Position numbers and translations under genes: made by a program. Source: Chitinophagaceae bacterium UBA7600 (GTDB lineage: Bacteria > Bacteroidota > Bacteroidia > Chitinophagales > Chitinophagaceae). Taken from it: a stretch of DNA of 64,000 nt. Positions 25,453-34,312 of the stretch are shown here, in pieces. Every line of letters starts with the position of its first letter. Position 1 is the first letter of the stretch. The DNA lies in assembly GCA_002478885.1 (NCBI GenBank), contig DLKC01000039.1:1-64000 (forward strand), in the 5' to 3' direction. Below the pieces are notes generated by a model, which saw only the letters and a list, made by a program, of their open reading frames with translations, did no database searches and had not been told where the DNA came from.

Positions 25453-26910
25453 ATGAATAATACCTACACCGCTTTGGTGAAACAAACCTTCCACTTCCCC
25501 CAGGAAGGCTTTGATATAGGGGATAATGGATATCTTGAGTTTAATGGATTAAACCTCCAGCCACTTATTGAAAAGTATGGTACGCCAATGAAGCTTACCT
25601 ACCTGCCAAAGATTGGAATGCAGATAAACAAGGCTAAAAAAATGTTTGCAGAAGCTATGCGGAAGCATAAGTATGAAGGCAAATATTTCTATTGCTACTG
25701 CACAAAAAGCAGTCATTTCTCTTTTGTGGTTGAAGAGGCCCTTAAGCATGAAATTCATTTGGAAACTTCTTATGCATATGATATTGAGATCATCAATAAA
25801 TTATATCAAAGAAGAAAGATCACGAAAGATACCTTTATCATTTGCAACGGTTTCAAGCAAAAGGGATACACTTCGAGAATTGCCAAGCTGATCAACACAG
25901 GGTTTAAGAATGTAATTCCTGTTTTAGATAATAAAGAAGAGTTGGTTGCCTACAAAAGAAGTGTAAGACAACCATTTAAACTCGGGATAAGAATCGCAGC
26001 AGAAGAAGAACCTAATTTTCCTTTTTACACATCAAGGCTTGGCATTCGTTCAAAAGATATTTTAGAGTTTTATGTAGATGAGATCGAGGGCAACGAACAC
26101 AAGTTTCAGCTTAAGATGCTGCATATCTTTCTAAATAAAGGTATAAAAGACGATATCTATTATTGGAGTGAATTGAATAAAATCATTAACCTTTATTGCC
26201 AGCTAAAAAAGATTTGCCCTGAACTTGATTCTATAAACATCGGCGGCGGTTTTCCAATAAAACATTCACTGGGTTTTGAATACGATTACCAATTTATGAT
26301 CAATGAGATTGTTGGTAATATTAAAAAGGCTTGCAAGAAGTCTAAGGTTCCCATGCCAAATATTTATACAGAGTTTGGAAGTTTTACAGTAGGGGAGAGC
26401 ATGGCACACATCTACAGTGTGGTTTCTCAAAAAATGCAGAACGACCGAGAAACCTGGTATATGATCGACTCGTCGTTCATTACTACACTTCCCGATACTT
26501 GGGGCATTGGCGAAAAGTTTCTGATGCTTCCCATTAATAAGTGGGACAATGATTATCAACGGGTGGTCTTAGGCGGTATTACGTGCGATAGTCATGACTA
26601 TTATGATTCAGAGGAACACATAAATGAAGTGTTTCTTCCTAAGTTAACCGTTACGCCAACCGGACATCATATGTCTCATGCCTCTGCGGCGCTGGCTGCC
26701 CAGGAAGACAAAGAATCGTTATACGTTGGTTTTTTTCATACGGGGGCTTACCAAGATCAGATAAGTGGCTATGGCGGCATAAAACACTGCCTCATTCCAT
26801 CGCCGAAACACATTATCGTAGGCTACGATAAAAATGGTAAGCTGGTTGATTGGGTGTATGCAAAAGAACAAACTGCTCAAAGTATGCTCAAAATACTTGG
26901 GTATCTGTAG
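25453..26910 (+). CDS. Arginine decarboxylase, short fold-III PLP form
   Basis: It probably converts arginine to agmatine, the first step of polyamine synthesis. The 485-residue protein is a fold-type III PLP decarboxylase: PLP lysine region YCYCTKSSHF at about 75-84, phosphate/PLP region SINIGGGFPIKHSLGF, TEFGSFTVGES, the substrate-site motif LGGITCDSHD and YVGFFHTGAYQ near the C-terminus. The layout matches the roughly 460-480-residue enzymes of Bacteroidota annotated as arginine decarboxylase, shorter than SpeA of E. coli. Substrate preference over diaminopimelate or ornithine is inferred from that resemblance. Confidence 0.85.
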   Translation: MNNTYTALVKQTFHFPQEGFDIGDNGYLEFNGLNLQPLIEKYGTPMKLTYLPKIGMQINKAKKMFAEAMRKHKYEGKYFYCYCTKSSHFSFVVEEALKHEIHLETSYAYDIEIINKLYQRRKITKDTFIICNGFKQKGYTSRIAKLINTGFKNVIPVLDNKEELVAYKRSVRQPFKLGIRIAAEEEPNFPFYTSRLGIRSKDILEFYVDEIEGNEHKFQLKMLHIFLNKGIKDDIYYWSELNKIINLYCQLKKICPELDSINIGGGFPIKHSLGFEYDYQFMINEIVGNIKKACKKSKVPMPNIYTEFGSFTVGESMAHIYSVVSQKMQNDRETWYMIDSSFITTLPDTWGIGEKFLMLPINKWDNDYQRVVLGGITCDSHDYYDSEEHINEVFLPKLTVTPTGHHMSHASAALAAQEDKESLYVGFFHTGAYQDQISGYGGIKHCLIPSPKHIIVGYDKNGKLVDWVYAKEQTAQSMLKILGYL

Positions 26911-26915
26911 CTAAA

Positions 26916-26974
26916 TTTTTTTGTTTCCGGCTTATGTTTTTCATGGCAACACCTGTTGCGTCGCACTCTTGTGC
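26916..26974 (+). repeat. Inverted-arm repeat, forward arm, type A tip
   Basis: The arm begins TTTTTTTGTTTCCGGCTTATG and ends in tip GTTGCGTCGCACTCTTGTGC (26955-26974). It starts 5 bp after the decarboxylase stop and faces the reverse arm at 27615 across one gene. Confidence 0.88.
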
Positions 26975-27101
26975 GTTCGAATCGCTATTCAGCATTTCAA
27001 CTGTAGTACCATTTACGCACCAAATTATCACTCCTCATTATTTCTGATCAACGGATATGTTATCCTGAGCATTTAATGCTACATTCAATTCAAAATTTAT
27101 T

Positions 27102-27554
27102 ATGCGTAAATCATCACTACTCTTTATTACTGTTTTTATACTTGGGTTAGCGGGCAAGGCGCAAACCGCAGAAGATTCGGTTAAAGCAGTCATCAATAAA
27201 ATGTTTACAGCAATGAAGCAATGCGACAGTGCCATGCTTTCAGATTGCTTTGCAAGTTCGGGCATTTTACAATCTGTGCAGGTAAAGGATGGACGGGAGT
27301 CAATTCTCAATGAAACTGTAAGTGATTTTGCGGGTTTTATAAGCAAACAGCAGAAGAACGACTTAGACGAACAAATTACCTTTGATATCATTCGCATAGA
27401 TGATAACCTTGCTATAGCATGGGCACCCTATAAATTTTATTACAAAGGTAAATTCAGTCATTGCGGAGTTGACTCTTATCAGTTGGTTAGACTTAACGGC
27501 TTGTGGAAAATTCAATATTTAATTGACACAAGGCATAAATCCCGGTGCGACTAA
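27102..27554 (+). CDS. Secreted NTF2-like (SnoaL-type) protein
   Basis: The 150-residue protein has a signal peptide cleaved near GKAQ (about residue 20). A single NTF2-like cone fold follows: helix VKAVINKMFTAMKQCDSAML, conserved DCFASSGIL, and a C-terminal sheet ending LVRLNGLWKIQYLID. Many Bacteroidota proteins of this type have no known function. It is enclosed by facing repeat arms (26955 and 27615). Confidence 0.82.
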   Translation: MRKSSLLFITVFILGLAGKAQTAEDSVKAVINKMFTAMKQCDSAMLSDCFASSGILQSVQVKDGRESILNETVSDFAGFISKQQKNDLDEQITFDIIRIDDNLAIAWAPYKFYYKGKFSHCGVDSYQLVRLNGLWKIQYLIDTRHKSRCD

Positions 27555-27614
27555 ACATCGGAAATTTATATGCGATATGTGCTTCGGCTGTATCATGATG
27601 ATCAATGTTATAAA

Positions 27615-27672
27615 GTAAAAGTGTGCGACGCAACCGGCGATGCCATAATAAGTAAAAGCTGGTTCCACAACA
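27615..27672 (-). repeat. Inverted-arm repeat, reverse arm, type A-like tip
   Basis: Tip GTAAAAGTGTGCGACGCAAC (27615-27634), then CGGCGATGCCAT and an arm ending AGCTGGTTCCACAA. Confidence 0.85.
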
Positions 27673-27806
27673 AACAACCTACAGCGTCGAGCGAACATTA
27701 ATTTTTACTTATTTCCTATTAGGCTGATAGAAATTATAGATTTTATTCTTAGGTTTGTTTTAACTCTTTTGCAAAAAAGAACTAAAACTAAACTTAAAAC
27801 CGCTTT

Positions 27807-29129
27807 ATGGTTTCCAAACTCAATTCTGATGAGGTCTTGTATTTCCTCATCATCGTATGTGTTATTCTAATTGCTTCAAGACTTTTAGGGGAAATTTTCA
27901 GAAAGTTTAAACAGCCTGCTGTTGTTGGTGAAATACTTGCAGGCATTATTATCGGGCCCTCGCTTCTCGGTTCTGTTTTTCCTGATTTGTTTAACGAGAT
28001 ATTTAAAAGCCAGGCAAGGGCTTATGGCGCGTTTGATGGACTTGCAAATATTGGCGTTATTATGCTAATGTTTATTGCAGGTGCCGAAGTTGACCTGAAA
28101 CAAATTCGAAAACAGGGCAAGCAAGCGGCCTCCATCAGCTTTATGGGCATCGCATTTCCTTTTGCTGTCGGATTTTTGTGTATATGGTTTTTTCACGATT
28201 TCATATTTGACGTTCCGTCCACTGACAGGTTGATTCCGGCACTATTCTTTGGAACAGCGCTTTCGATAACAGCGCTTTCTGTTATTGTAAAAGTGTTGCT
28301 CGACCTAAACATTATCAGAACCAAGGTTGGAAGTCTTGTGCTCACTGCGGCAATGATTGATGATTTTCTCGGATGGATATTGTTTTCAATTATTATACAG
28401 ATGATGAATGCCAAAGGAGATGCCACCGCAACATCTGTATTGATGATACTAGGCTTCGTTGCATTTATGCTTACAATCGGCAAATGGCTGGTCGATAAGA
28501 TATTGGGATTCGCAGTTAAATATCTTACTGTTCCCAGCGGAGTGCTGACTGCAGCTGTTTGTCTGTGTATATTGGGCGCTGTTTTTACGGAATATTTGAA
28601 GATCAGGGGCATTTTTGGCGCATTCCTCGTCGGGGTTGCAGTTGGTGATTCGAAGCACTTTAATCACCATATCCAGAATTTATTTCAGCAGTTTATTATA
28701 AACATTATCGCTCCGCTGTTTTTTGCCTCAGTTGGCCTCCGGGTAAACTTTATTACAAATTTTGACATCTCGGTTGTTGCGGTAATATTAGGTATTGCAT
28801 GTATTGCCAAAATAGTAGGCGCCTGGTTAGGTGGCAGAATGAGTGGTCTTAAGCGGAATGAATCTATGGCAATTGCTTTCGGTATGAATGCACGAGGATC
28901 GCAGGAAATAGTTTTGGGAATGATTGCGTTGCAGGCCGGAATTATTGATGAAAAAATATTTGTAGGTCTTGTTGTAATGACCATGGTCACAATTCTAATG
29001 GCCGGGCCTTTGATGAAATACTACCTTGAACTACAGCTAAAGGATGAAAGAAAAACAGGTGCCGGAAGTGATGATGGAGTGAGTTCTATTGTGATGAATT
29101 CTGCAACAAATAGCTTGCTAAGTGAGTAA
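27807..29129 (+). CDS. Cation:proton antiporter, CPA2 family
   Basis: The 440-residue protein is a 12-13-segment inner-membrane exchanger of the KefB/NapA type, moving Na+ or K+ against H+. The N-terminal half has FRKFKQPAVVGEILAGIIIGPSLLG, the typical CPA2 entry motif. The ion-binding helix carries AAMIDDFLGW with the double Asp (ND/DD-type site), and the C-terminal core has GMNARGSQEIVLGMIALQAG. It has no TrkA-N regulatory domain, so it is the short form. The ion is not certain. It stands alone and ends in a strong terminator. Confidence 0.9.
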   Translation: MVSKLNSDEVLYFLIIVCVILIASRLLGEIFRKFKQPAVVGEILAGIIIGPSLLGSVFPDLFNEIFKSQARAYGAFDGLANIGVIMLMFIAGAEVDLKQIRKQGKQAASISFMGIAFPFAVGFLCIWFFHDFIFDVPSTDRLIPALFFGTALSITALSVIVKVLLDLNIIRTKVGSLVLTAAMIDDFLGWILFSIIIQMMNAKGDATATSVLMILGFVAFMLTIGKWLVDKILGFAVKYLTVPSGVLTAAVCLCILGAVFTEYLKIRGIFGAFLVGVAVGDSKHFNHHIQNLFQQFIINIIAPLFFASVGLRVNFITNFDISVVAVILGIACIAKIVGAWLGGRMSGLKRNESMAIAFGMNARGSQEIVLGMIALQAGIIDEKIFVGLVVMTMVTILMAGPLMKYYLELQLKDERKTGAGSDDGVSSIVMNSATNSLLSE

Positions 29130-29161
29130 CAACTTGAATTAGTTCGTTGTCAAGCATATTT

Positions 29162-29204
29162 AAAAGCCCTTTAATTCTTGCATTAAGAATTAAAGGGCTT
29201 TTTT
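29162..29204 (+). terminator. Intrinsic terminator of the antiporter gene
   Basis: A long perfect stem AAAAGCCCTTTAATTCTT pairs with AAGAATTAAAGGGCTTTT over a 5-nt loop, followed by further T. The symmetrical A/T flanks could allow it to work both ways. Confidence 0.92.
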
Positions 29205-29782
29205 GTTTCCGAGTAAATACTGCTTACCATGCTTACATGGGCGCTAAATTTTATTTGTTATGGTGGGCACTAATTTATTAGTAGGTTAAGCTTGGGTTGA
29301 TTTCAGACTTTTAAGGTGAAATAAATGAAAACGTAGACAAATCGTACTGGCAGACGCATGAAATTTATGAGTAAATGATAAGTGAGGAGGCGGTTTGGAT
29401 ATTAGATATTGGCTACGAAATGTCTGCCTTTTCTAATGGTAGACTATTCACGAACTCTATTGGTGAACATCGTTAATATACAAAGTGTTATTGAACAAGA
29501 ACTGCAATTGGCTGGAAAAACGCAAAACATAAAAGGGTAGTACAAGTGGTGCTTTTTTGGAATTGTAAAAGAAATGGAACATCAAAAAGTTATGAGAAGT
29601 TGATCATCTTCTTTAGTACCGATCTTTTGGTACGCGACAATTGACACTGCGAATTATTGACTCGCAAATTTTTAATTCTAAAATACGCGACGAATTAATC
29701 ATGTTTCTGCGGATACTCCCCTATCTTAAAATAAAGCATCATATACTTGGAAAGCAATAAAATACACCGGAATACGCCGAAA
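29205..29782. other. AT-rich gap without a recognisable gene
   Basis: Nearly 580 bp with only short, unconvincing frames: a 34-codon one from 29436 and a 39-codon piece near 29630-29750. No repeat arm, RNA gene or hairpin stands out. It may hold decayed gene remnants (inference). Confidence 0.4.
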
Positions 29783-30229
29783 TTAAAAGGTGTCAAATGA
29801 ATGCCTTCCGGAGTAACTAAATGGAACAGTTATGTAAACACCACCTTTTCCAACTTTTGTTGTTCCTTTCACTTCAATCAGCATGTCTTTGGAGATCAGC
29901 GCGTTTATTGAATTTTTGAATAAATTTTTCATGCTGACCTGCATTTTTGACGGAACAACAAATTCTGACTTTTTGGCAATATGCATAACTGTGTCAAGCA
30001 AATACTTCCCGAGGTAATTATGGTCAACGTAAACATCGCAATCAATTCTCTTGAGGTTTACGCCAAAGCTGTTGGGGTTAAAATAGACGAGTTTCATGCT
30101 TACAGTCGAACTTTCGAATCCCAAACTGTCAATCTTGAAGTCCTTTATATCTCTGTATTCGAAACTCGCTGGCTTGGAACACGATGAGAAAAATATTACC
30201 GCCAACAACAAGTAGGATAGAAGCTTCAT
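29783..30229 (-). CDS. LEA type 2 (WHy-domain) lipoprotein
   Basis: The 148-residue protein has a lipoprotein signal with Cys 17 (AVIFFSSC). One LEA-2/WHy beta-sandwich follows: KLVYFNPNSFGVNLKRIDCDVYVDHNYLG is the family core, where the NPN motif is characteristic. The domain is found in plant stress proteins and in bacterial envelope lipoproteins of unknown role. It is convergent with nothing nearby and sits on the edge of an AT-rich stretch. Confidence 0.82.
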   Translation of the reverse strand: MKLLSYLLLAVIFFSSCSKPASFEYRDIKDFKIDSLGFESSTVSMKLVYFNPNSFGVNLKRIDCDVYVDHNYLGKYLLDTVMHIAKKSEFVVPSKMQVSMKNLFKNSINALISKDMLIEVKGTTKVGKGGVYITVPFSYSGRHSFDTF

Positions 30230-30491
30230 AAAAATCTTTGAGTAAAAATATCAGAAAAAACTTTCAGTAAGAAATGAATAAATTTTTGTCGTAATTTTAA
30301 TACTACATTTTTTAGGTTATGAAAAATTTGGAATAACAATATTAGACTATCATATTTAGGAATCATTATAATTAATAATGTACTAGTTTAAAATTATTTA
30401 TATTAATAATGTAATAAAAAATTACAACAAAACTTAGTAATTTTTTTCAATAAATTTAAGACATCAGGGACCATAAAAAATCGACAACTAT
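30230..30491. other. Very AT-rich intergenic region
   Basis: About 260 bp between divergent genes, made almost wholly of A and T with runs such as TTAAAATTATTTATATTAA. It must hold the promoters of the LEA-2 and WbqC genes, but the composition makes individual boxes unreliable. Confidence 0.45.
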
Positions 30492-31136
30492 ATGAATTAT
30501 AATAATTATTATTTTATTGATAGTCAATATTTTCCAGTTGTTAATTGTTTTAATTATTCGTATAAATCAAAATATATAATTTTATGTGAATGTGATAATT
30601 TCGAAAAAATGACCTTTTTTAATAGATGTGTAGTCGCAGGAAGCAATGGTTTGATAAATCTTTCAGTGCCAGTGGTGCATGGGCGGGAGCAAAAAGGGAA
30701 GTACAATTCTGTGCGCATCAGTTATGCGCAGAATTGGCAAATGAATCACTGGCGCACTATCATTTCTTGCTATCGCAAATCGCCATTTTTTAATTATTAC
30801 GTCGATGAATTGGAAATGATCTTTCTAAAACGCTTTGATTTCTTATTTGACTTAAACCTGTCAATATTGCACTGGATAAATGAATTGATTGAGCACCCGG
30901 CTGAAATTAAAGTCTTAAGTGCGCCTTTTGATCGCGATGATTTTCCCGGAACGTTTGACTTAAGGAAGAAATGGCTTCCGAAAAATTTCCAGGCTGAAAG
31001 TGACTTCATCAGGTACACACAGGTTTTTGAAGATAGAATTGGATTTCAACCAAATATTAGTATTCTTGACCTCCTTTTCAATACCGGCCCGATGGCTAAG
31101 GTATTGTTGCAAAATGCTGAGACAAAAAAGAAGTGA
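30492..31136 (+). CDS. WbqC family protein
   Basis: The 214-residue protein matches the WbqC-like pattern: an N-terminal DSQYFPVVNCFNYSYKSKYI, then FFNRCVVAGSNGLINLSVPVVHGREQKGKYNSVRI and a middle NWQMNHWRTI segment. WbqC proteins are tied to O-antigen or lipopolysaccharide sugar pathways in some bacteria, but no biochemical activity is firmly established. No polysaccharide genes are adjacent. The 5' third is AT-rich like the upstream gap. PorP/SprF follows 61 bp downstream on the same strand. Confidence 0.85.
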   Translation: MNYNNYYFIDSQYFPVVNCFNYSYKSKYIILCECDNFEKMTFFNRCVVAGSNGLINLSVPVVHGREQKGKYNSVRISYAQNWQMNHWRTIISCYRKSPFFNYYVDELEMIFLKRFDFLFDLNLSILHWINELIEHPAEIKVLSAPFDRDDFPGTFDLRKKWLPKNFQAESDFIRYTQVFEDRIGFQPNISILDLLFNTGPMAKVLLQNAETKKK

Positions 31137-31197
31137 GTTAAATCAGCGAATTGCTTTTCAGTTCATTAATTATCATCATTAATTGTAATTTAGGCAG

Positions 31198-32241
31198 ATG
31201 AAATTCAATTTGCTTTTCTGTGTTCCGCTTTTCTGTTTTGTAGCCAGTTCGTTTGCCCAACAGCGCCCTTATTATACTCAGTACATTCTAAACAATTATA
31301 TAATTAATCCGGCCGTTGCCGGGATTGAAAACTATTGGGATATAAAGGCAAGTCATCGCCATCAGTGGGTTGGGCTTGATGGAGCACCGGTAACAACTTA
31401 TTTTACAGTAAATGGTCCATTGTCGAGAAGCGAAAATGGACGTGAAAATCCAACTTCGGCAAGAACACCTGGTGAAAATCCGCGAGGTGAAAATTTCCTT
31501 GATCAATATCACTCTACTGATCCTCATCACGGCATTGGAGCTACTTTTTTAAATGATCGTACCGGCCCAATTAATCGTTTTGCATTTTATGGAACCTATG
31601 CATACCATTTGCCTTTAAATGAAAGAACAAGTCTAAGCGCTGGTGTTTCTTTGGGTATTCAAAACGTTAGCCTCAAAACTAATATGCTCGACTTCGGCAC
31701 GGCCTACCCTATCGATCCGGTCGTGGCGCAAAGCGCTTATGTAAATACTATTAAACCAGATATTAATTTGGGGCTAATGGCTTATGGAGCCCAATGGTTT
31801 GCCGGCGTTGCGGTTCAGCAAATAATTCCTCAAAAAATCGGTTTTGATAATGGTAAACTCAATGGAGATAGTATTACAATTCTCGATGGAAAGTTGGTCC
31901 CGCACCTCTTTCTGCAAGCAGGATATCGGCTACTAATGGGAGATGACCTGAGTTTCTTGCCTTCCGTGACGGCTAAGTATATTAACCCTGTTCCGTTTAA
32001 CATCGATATTAATCTTAAAATTATGTATCGTGATATTTTGTGGTTGGGTGGGTCAGTTAGGCCGACCGACGGTTTTGCTGCAATGGCCGGCGTTAATATC
32101 AGTAGTTCATTCAATATCGGGTATGCTTATGATCACACAACTTCTGAGCTGAACAACGTAAGTAACGGAACACATGAAATAGTTGTTGGCTTTCTACTAG
32201 GCAACCGTTACGGCGATTGGTGCCCGAGAAATGTATGGTAG
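31198..32241 (+). CDS. PorP/SprF family type IX secretion membrane protein
   Basis: The 347-residue outer-membrane protein has a signal peptide ending near SFAQ (about 21 residues). The PorP/SprF signature follows: QRPYYTQYILNNYIINPAVAG at the start of the mature protein, then WDIKASHRHQWVGLDGAPVT. The rest is a beta-rich barrel domain ending in VVGFLLGNRYGDW. The family works with the gliding and type IX secretion machinery of Bacteroidota, often to anchor secreted adhesins. No partner adhesin or other T9SS gene is present here, so it is a stand-alone member. Confidence 0.9.
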   Translation: MKFNLLFCVPLFCFVASSFAQQRPYYTQYILNNYIINPAVAGIENYWDIKASHRHQWVGLDGAPVTTYFTVNGPLSRSENGRENPTSARTPGENPRGENFLDQYHSTDPHHGIGATFLNDRTGPINRFAFYGTYAYHLPLNERTSLSAGVSLGIQNVSLKTNMLDFGTAYPIDPVVAQSAYVNTIKPDINLGLMAYGAQWFAGVAVQQIIPQKIGFDNGKLNGDSITILDGKLVPHLFLQAGYRLLMGDDLSFLPSVTAKYINPVPFNIDINLKIMYRDILWLGGSVRPTDGFAAMAGVNISSSFNIGYAYDHTTSELNNVSNGTHEIVVGFLLGNRYGDWCPRNVW

Positions 32242-32246
32242 TTTTT

Positions 32247-32411
32247 TAAACCGACTGCAGAATATGCATCGGGCTTTGCTTGCGACGCTCCGTTCAACAC
32301 CTGTATTACTGTTCAATAAATGCCTTTTTAATTTTAATCAGTTTATTTATTGTTATGAAGATGAACGGATTGCGACGCAACAATGACGATATGAAAAGAT
32401 TAGCTGGTATT
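32247..32411. repeat. Inverted-arm repeat, compact pair of a third (C) tip type
   Basis: The forward arm TTTTTAAACCGACTGCAG continues to CTTGCGACGCTCCGTTCAAC (about 32279-32298). The reverse arm starts with ATGAACGGATTGCGACGCAAC (about 32361-32381) and ends TAGCTGGTATTTAAA. The GTTGCG and CGC core is kept, but the outer tip half reads TCCGTTCA in place of the usual CTCTTGTAC. Confidence 0.75.
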
Positions 32412-32448
32412 TAAATATTAAACTCAATACACCTCTGCAAATAATTCC

Positions 32449-33018
32449 ATGGAAACAATTATAGTTAAAACTTACTGCGATTTTGTGGCGAAGCTCGACA
32501 ACGGAAGCATTCATAAACTCTACCATGATGAAGAATATGGATTTCCTTTAAAGAGCGATAATGAATTGTTCGCAAGGCTCATGCTTGAAATAAACCAAGC
32601 AGGCTTAAGCTGGGAAACGATTCTTAAAAAGAAGGAAAATTTTTTTAAAGCGTACGATAATTTTGAAATTGCCAGGGTTGCGGCTTATAGCGAAGAGCAG
32701 GTGGCGAGATTGATGAATGATCCGGGCATTATCAGAAATCGGCTAAAAATCAATGCGGCAGTTGAAAATGCCAAGAAAATACTCGAGTTGCAGGCCAACC
32801 ATAAGTCATTTAAGAATTGGATTGAACTTCACCATCCTTTGCCCAAAGATGAATGGGTGAAATTATTTAAGAAAAATTTTCGTTTTACTGGTGGGGAAAT
32901 TGTAAATGAATTTCTTATGAGTACTGGTTATTTGCCTGGCGCTCATAAAGAAGAATGCTCAGTTTTTGCAAAAATTAAGAAACAAAAGCCAGCGTGGATG
33001 GATAATAAACATAAATAA
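32449..33018 (+). CDS. tag: DNA-3-methyladenine glycosylase I
   Basis: It removes 3-methyladenine from alkylated DNA and starts base-excision repair. The 189-residue protein matches the Tag family: YHDEEYGFPLKSDNELFARLMLE and NQAGLSWETILKKKENF. The zinc-snap ligands seem kept: Cys 10 and His 23 or the following HDEEYG His in the N-terminus, and HKEEC (His-x3-Cys) near the C-terminus. It is a single gene with about 200 bp of repeat-bearing spacer upstream. Confidence 0.92.
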   Translation: METIIVKTYCDFVAKLDNGSIHKLYHDEEYGFPLKSDNELFARLMLEINQAGLSWETILKKKENFFKAYDNFEIARVAAYSEEQVARLMNDPGIIRNRLKINAAVENAKKILELQANHKSFKNWIELHHPLPKDEWVKLFKKNFRFTGGEIVNEFLMSTGYLPGAHKEECSVFAKIKKQKPAWMDNKHK

Positions 33019-33045
33019 CAAAGTTCTGAAGAAAGCAATTAAGGT

Positions 33046-33603
33046 TTAAATCAAATTACTCCAATCCCATAAAACAACTTTCCATTCGTCTATACCATCT
33101 ACGTAAGTATGAATAGTTTTAAAGCCAATTTTTTTATGCGCACGTAAAGCCCTTTGATTGGAAGTAGATATTTCGGTAATTACGAAATCAAATCTGTTTT
33201 TAAAAAGCTCCCGGTGTTTTTGGTAGAGTAATGGAAAAAGGCCTTTGCCCCGTTGAGATTTATGAATACATATTTGACCCATAATATAATACCGGTAGTC
33301 AGAAAGCTTTTTATTGTTGTAATGCAACTGGTCTAGTTGAGCGATCATTGAATGGAGATCTATATGAAACTGTGCAGCTTCTTTGAGTGCGACCAAGGCA
33401 TAGCCGGCGATTTGTTCGCCATTTTTTATTATTACACTCGGATTCAATTGGTGCATTTTCCTTAACAAATCGAGGCTATAATTCCATGAAATAAATCCCT
33501 CTCTTTCTTTTTCATGTTTAGTTATGGCTTCCTTTGAGTTGTTTGCAGAAAGCTCAAGTATTTGGTTAATCTCTCTATCCGTCGTTACAATGGTGGCCAG
33601 CAT
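33046..33603 (-). CDS. GNAT family N-acetyltransferase
   Basis: The 185-residue protein has the GNAT fold: acetyl-CoA binding loop QICIHKSQRGKGLFPLLYQKH (R/Q-x-x-G-x-G/A form, here QRGKG) and the late strand VITEISTSNQRALRAHKKIGFKTI typical of motif B. Substrate cannot be told from sequence. It starts 11 bp from the stop codon of the secreted protein gene upstream on the same strand, so the two may share a transcript. Confidence 0.87.
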   Translation of the reverse strand: MLATIVTTDREINQILELSANNSKEAITKHEKEREGFISWNYSLDLLRKMHQLNPSVIIKNGEQIAGYALVALKEAAQFHIDLHSMIAQLDQLHYNNKKLSDYRYYIMGQICIHKSQRGKGLFPLLYQKHRELFKNRFDFVITEISTSNQRALRAHKKIGFKTIHTYVDGIDEWKVVLWDWSNLI

Positions 33604-33614
33604 TAATGTTTTTT

Positions 33615-34127
33615 TTATGGAAAATCAAAGGTATTCACGGAAAAAATAAACACTTTTTCCTTTTTGTCTACGCTATTGTATTCTATCTCTTCGTAGCCAA
33701 CAGATTGCTTTTTCTTTTTAAAGCTGGTATACTCAAACATCTTTTTACCATCCTTATTCGGCATTACGGTCACAGTTTTTTTAAAACCATTTTTTTCAAG
33801 CCATTCAAACATTGCGAGTGCATCTTTTTGCTGGTAAACTGCATATTGTAGTTCAATATTTTTATTGGCATTTACACCAACTGTTAGTGTTCGTTGAATA
33901 AGGGCAGTGTCGGCTCTGAATAGCGAGGCATATTTTACAATGGAAGAGGTTGTGTCAAGATCAGATTTGGTTTTTACAAAGTCTCTTGCTTTTACAAGCG
34001 AGTCTATTTGCTCCAGTGGCATTTTACGCATGTTGATGATATCTTCGATGGAGAGTTGTTGGGAGAAAAGGCTTATGCTGAAAAAGACCGGGATGGCGAG
34101 TATTATCCGGACAAGTGAAAATTTCAT
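33615..34127 (-). CDS. Secreted protein of unknown function
   Basis: No family recognised. The 170-residue protein has a signal peptide (MKFSLVRIILAIPVFFSISLFSQ) cleaved near residue 23. A helical first half (LSIEDIINMRKMPLEQIDSLVKARDFV) is followed by a beta-rich part with YAVYQQKDALAMFEWLEKNGFKKTVTV, suggesting a small periplasmic or surface domain. It precedes the GNAT gene by 11 bp on the same strand. Confidence 0.72.
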   Translation of the reverse strand: MKFSLVRIILAIPVFFSISLFSQQLSIEDIINMRKMPLEQIDSLVKARDFVKTKSDLDTTSSIVKYASLFRADTALIQRTLTVGVNANKNIELQYAVYQQKDALAMFEWLEKNGFKKTVTVMPNKDGKKMFEYTSFKKKKQSVGYEEIEYNSVDKKEKVFIFSVNTFDFP

Positions 34128-34312
34128 TTCAATCTGGTTTAATTGTTAACAGGTCATCGAAATTCCCGGTAAACCAAAATTGCCATATTATTTTGCCTGA
34201 ACACAGGTAATTCCAAGGGAAACAATGCCTGGTAAATAAGCTTCTTCGAAAAAGGATTTGCAGCGGGTTGACTACCTTATAAAGATAGCTTATTAAGTAA
34301 AGCGAATTGGCC

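Noticed and set aside
29436..29540. 34-codon plus-strand frame in the AT-rich gap
   Set aside because: Too short, no recognised motif, no nearby promoter of good quality.
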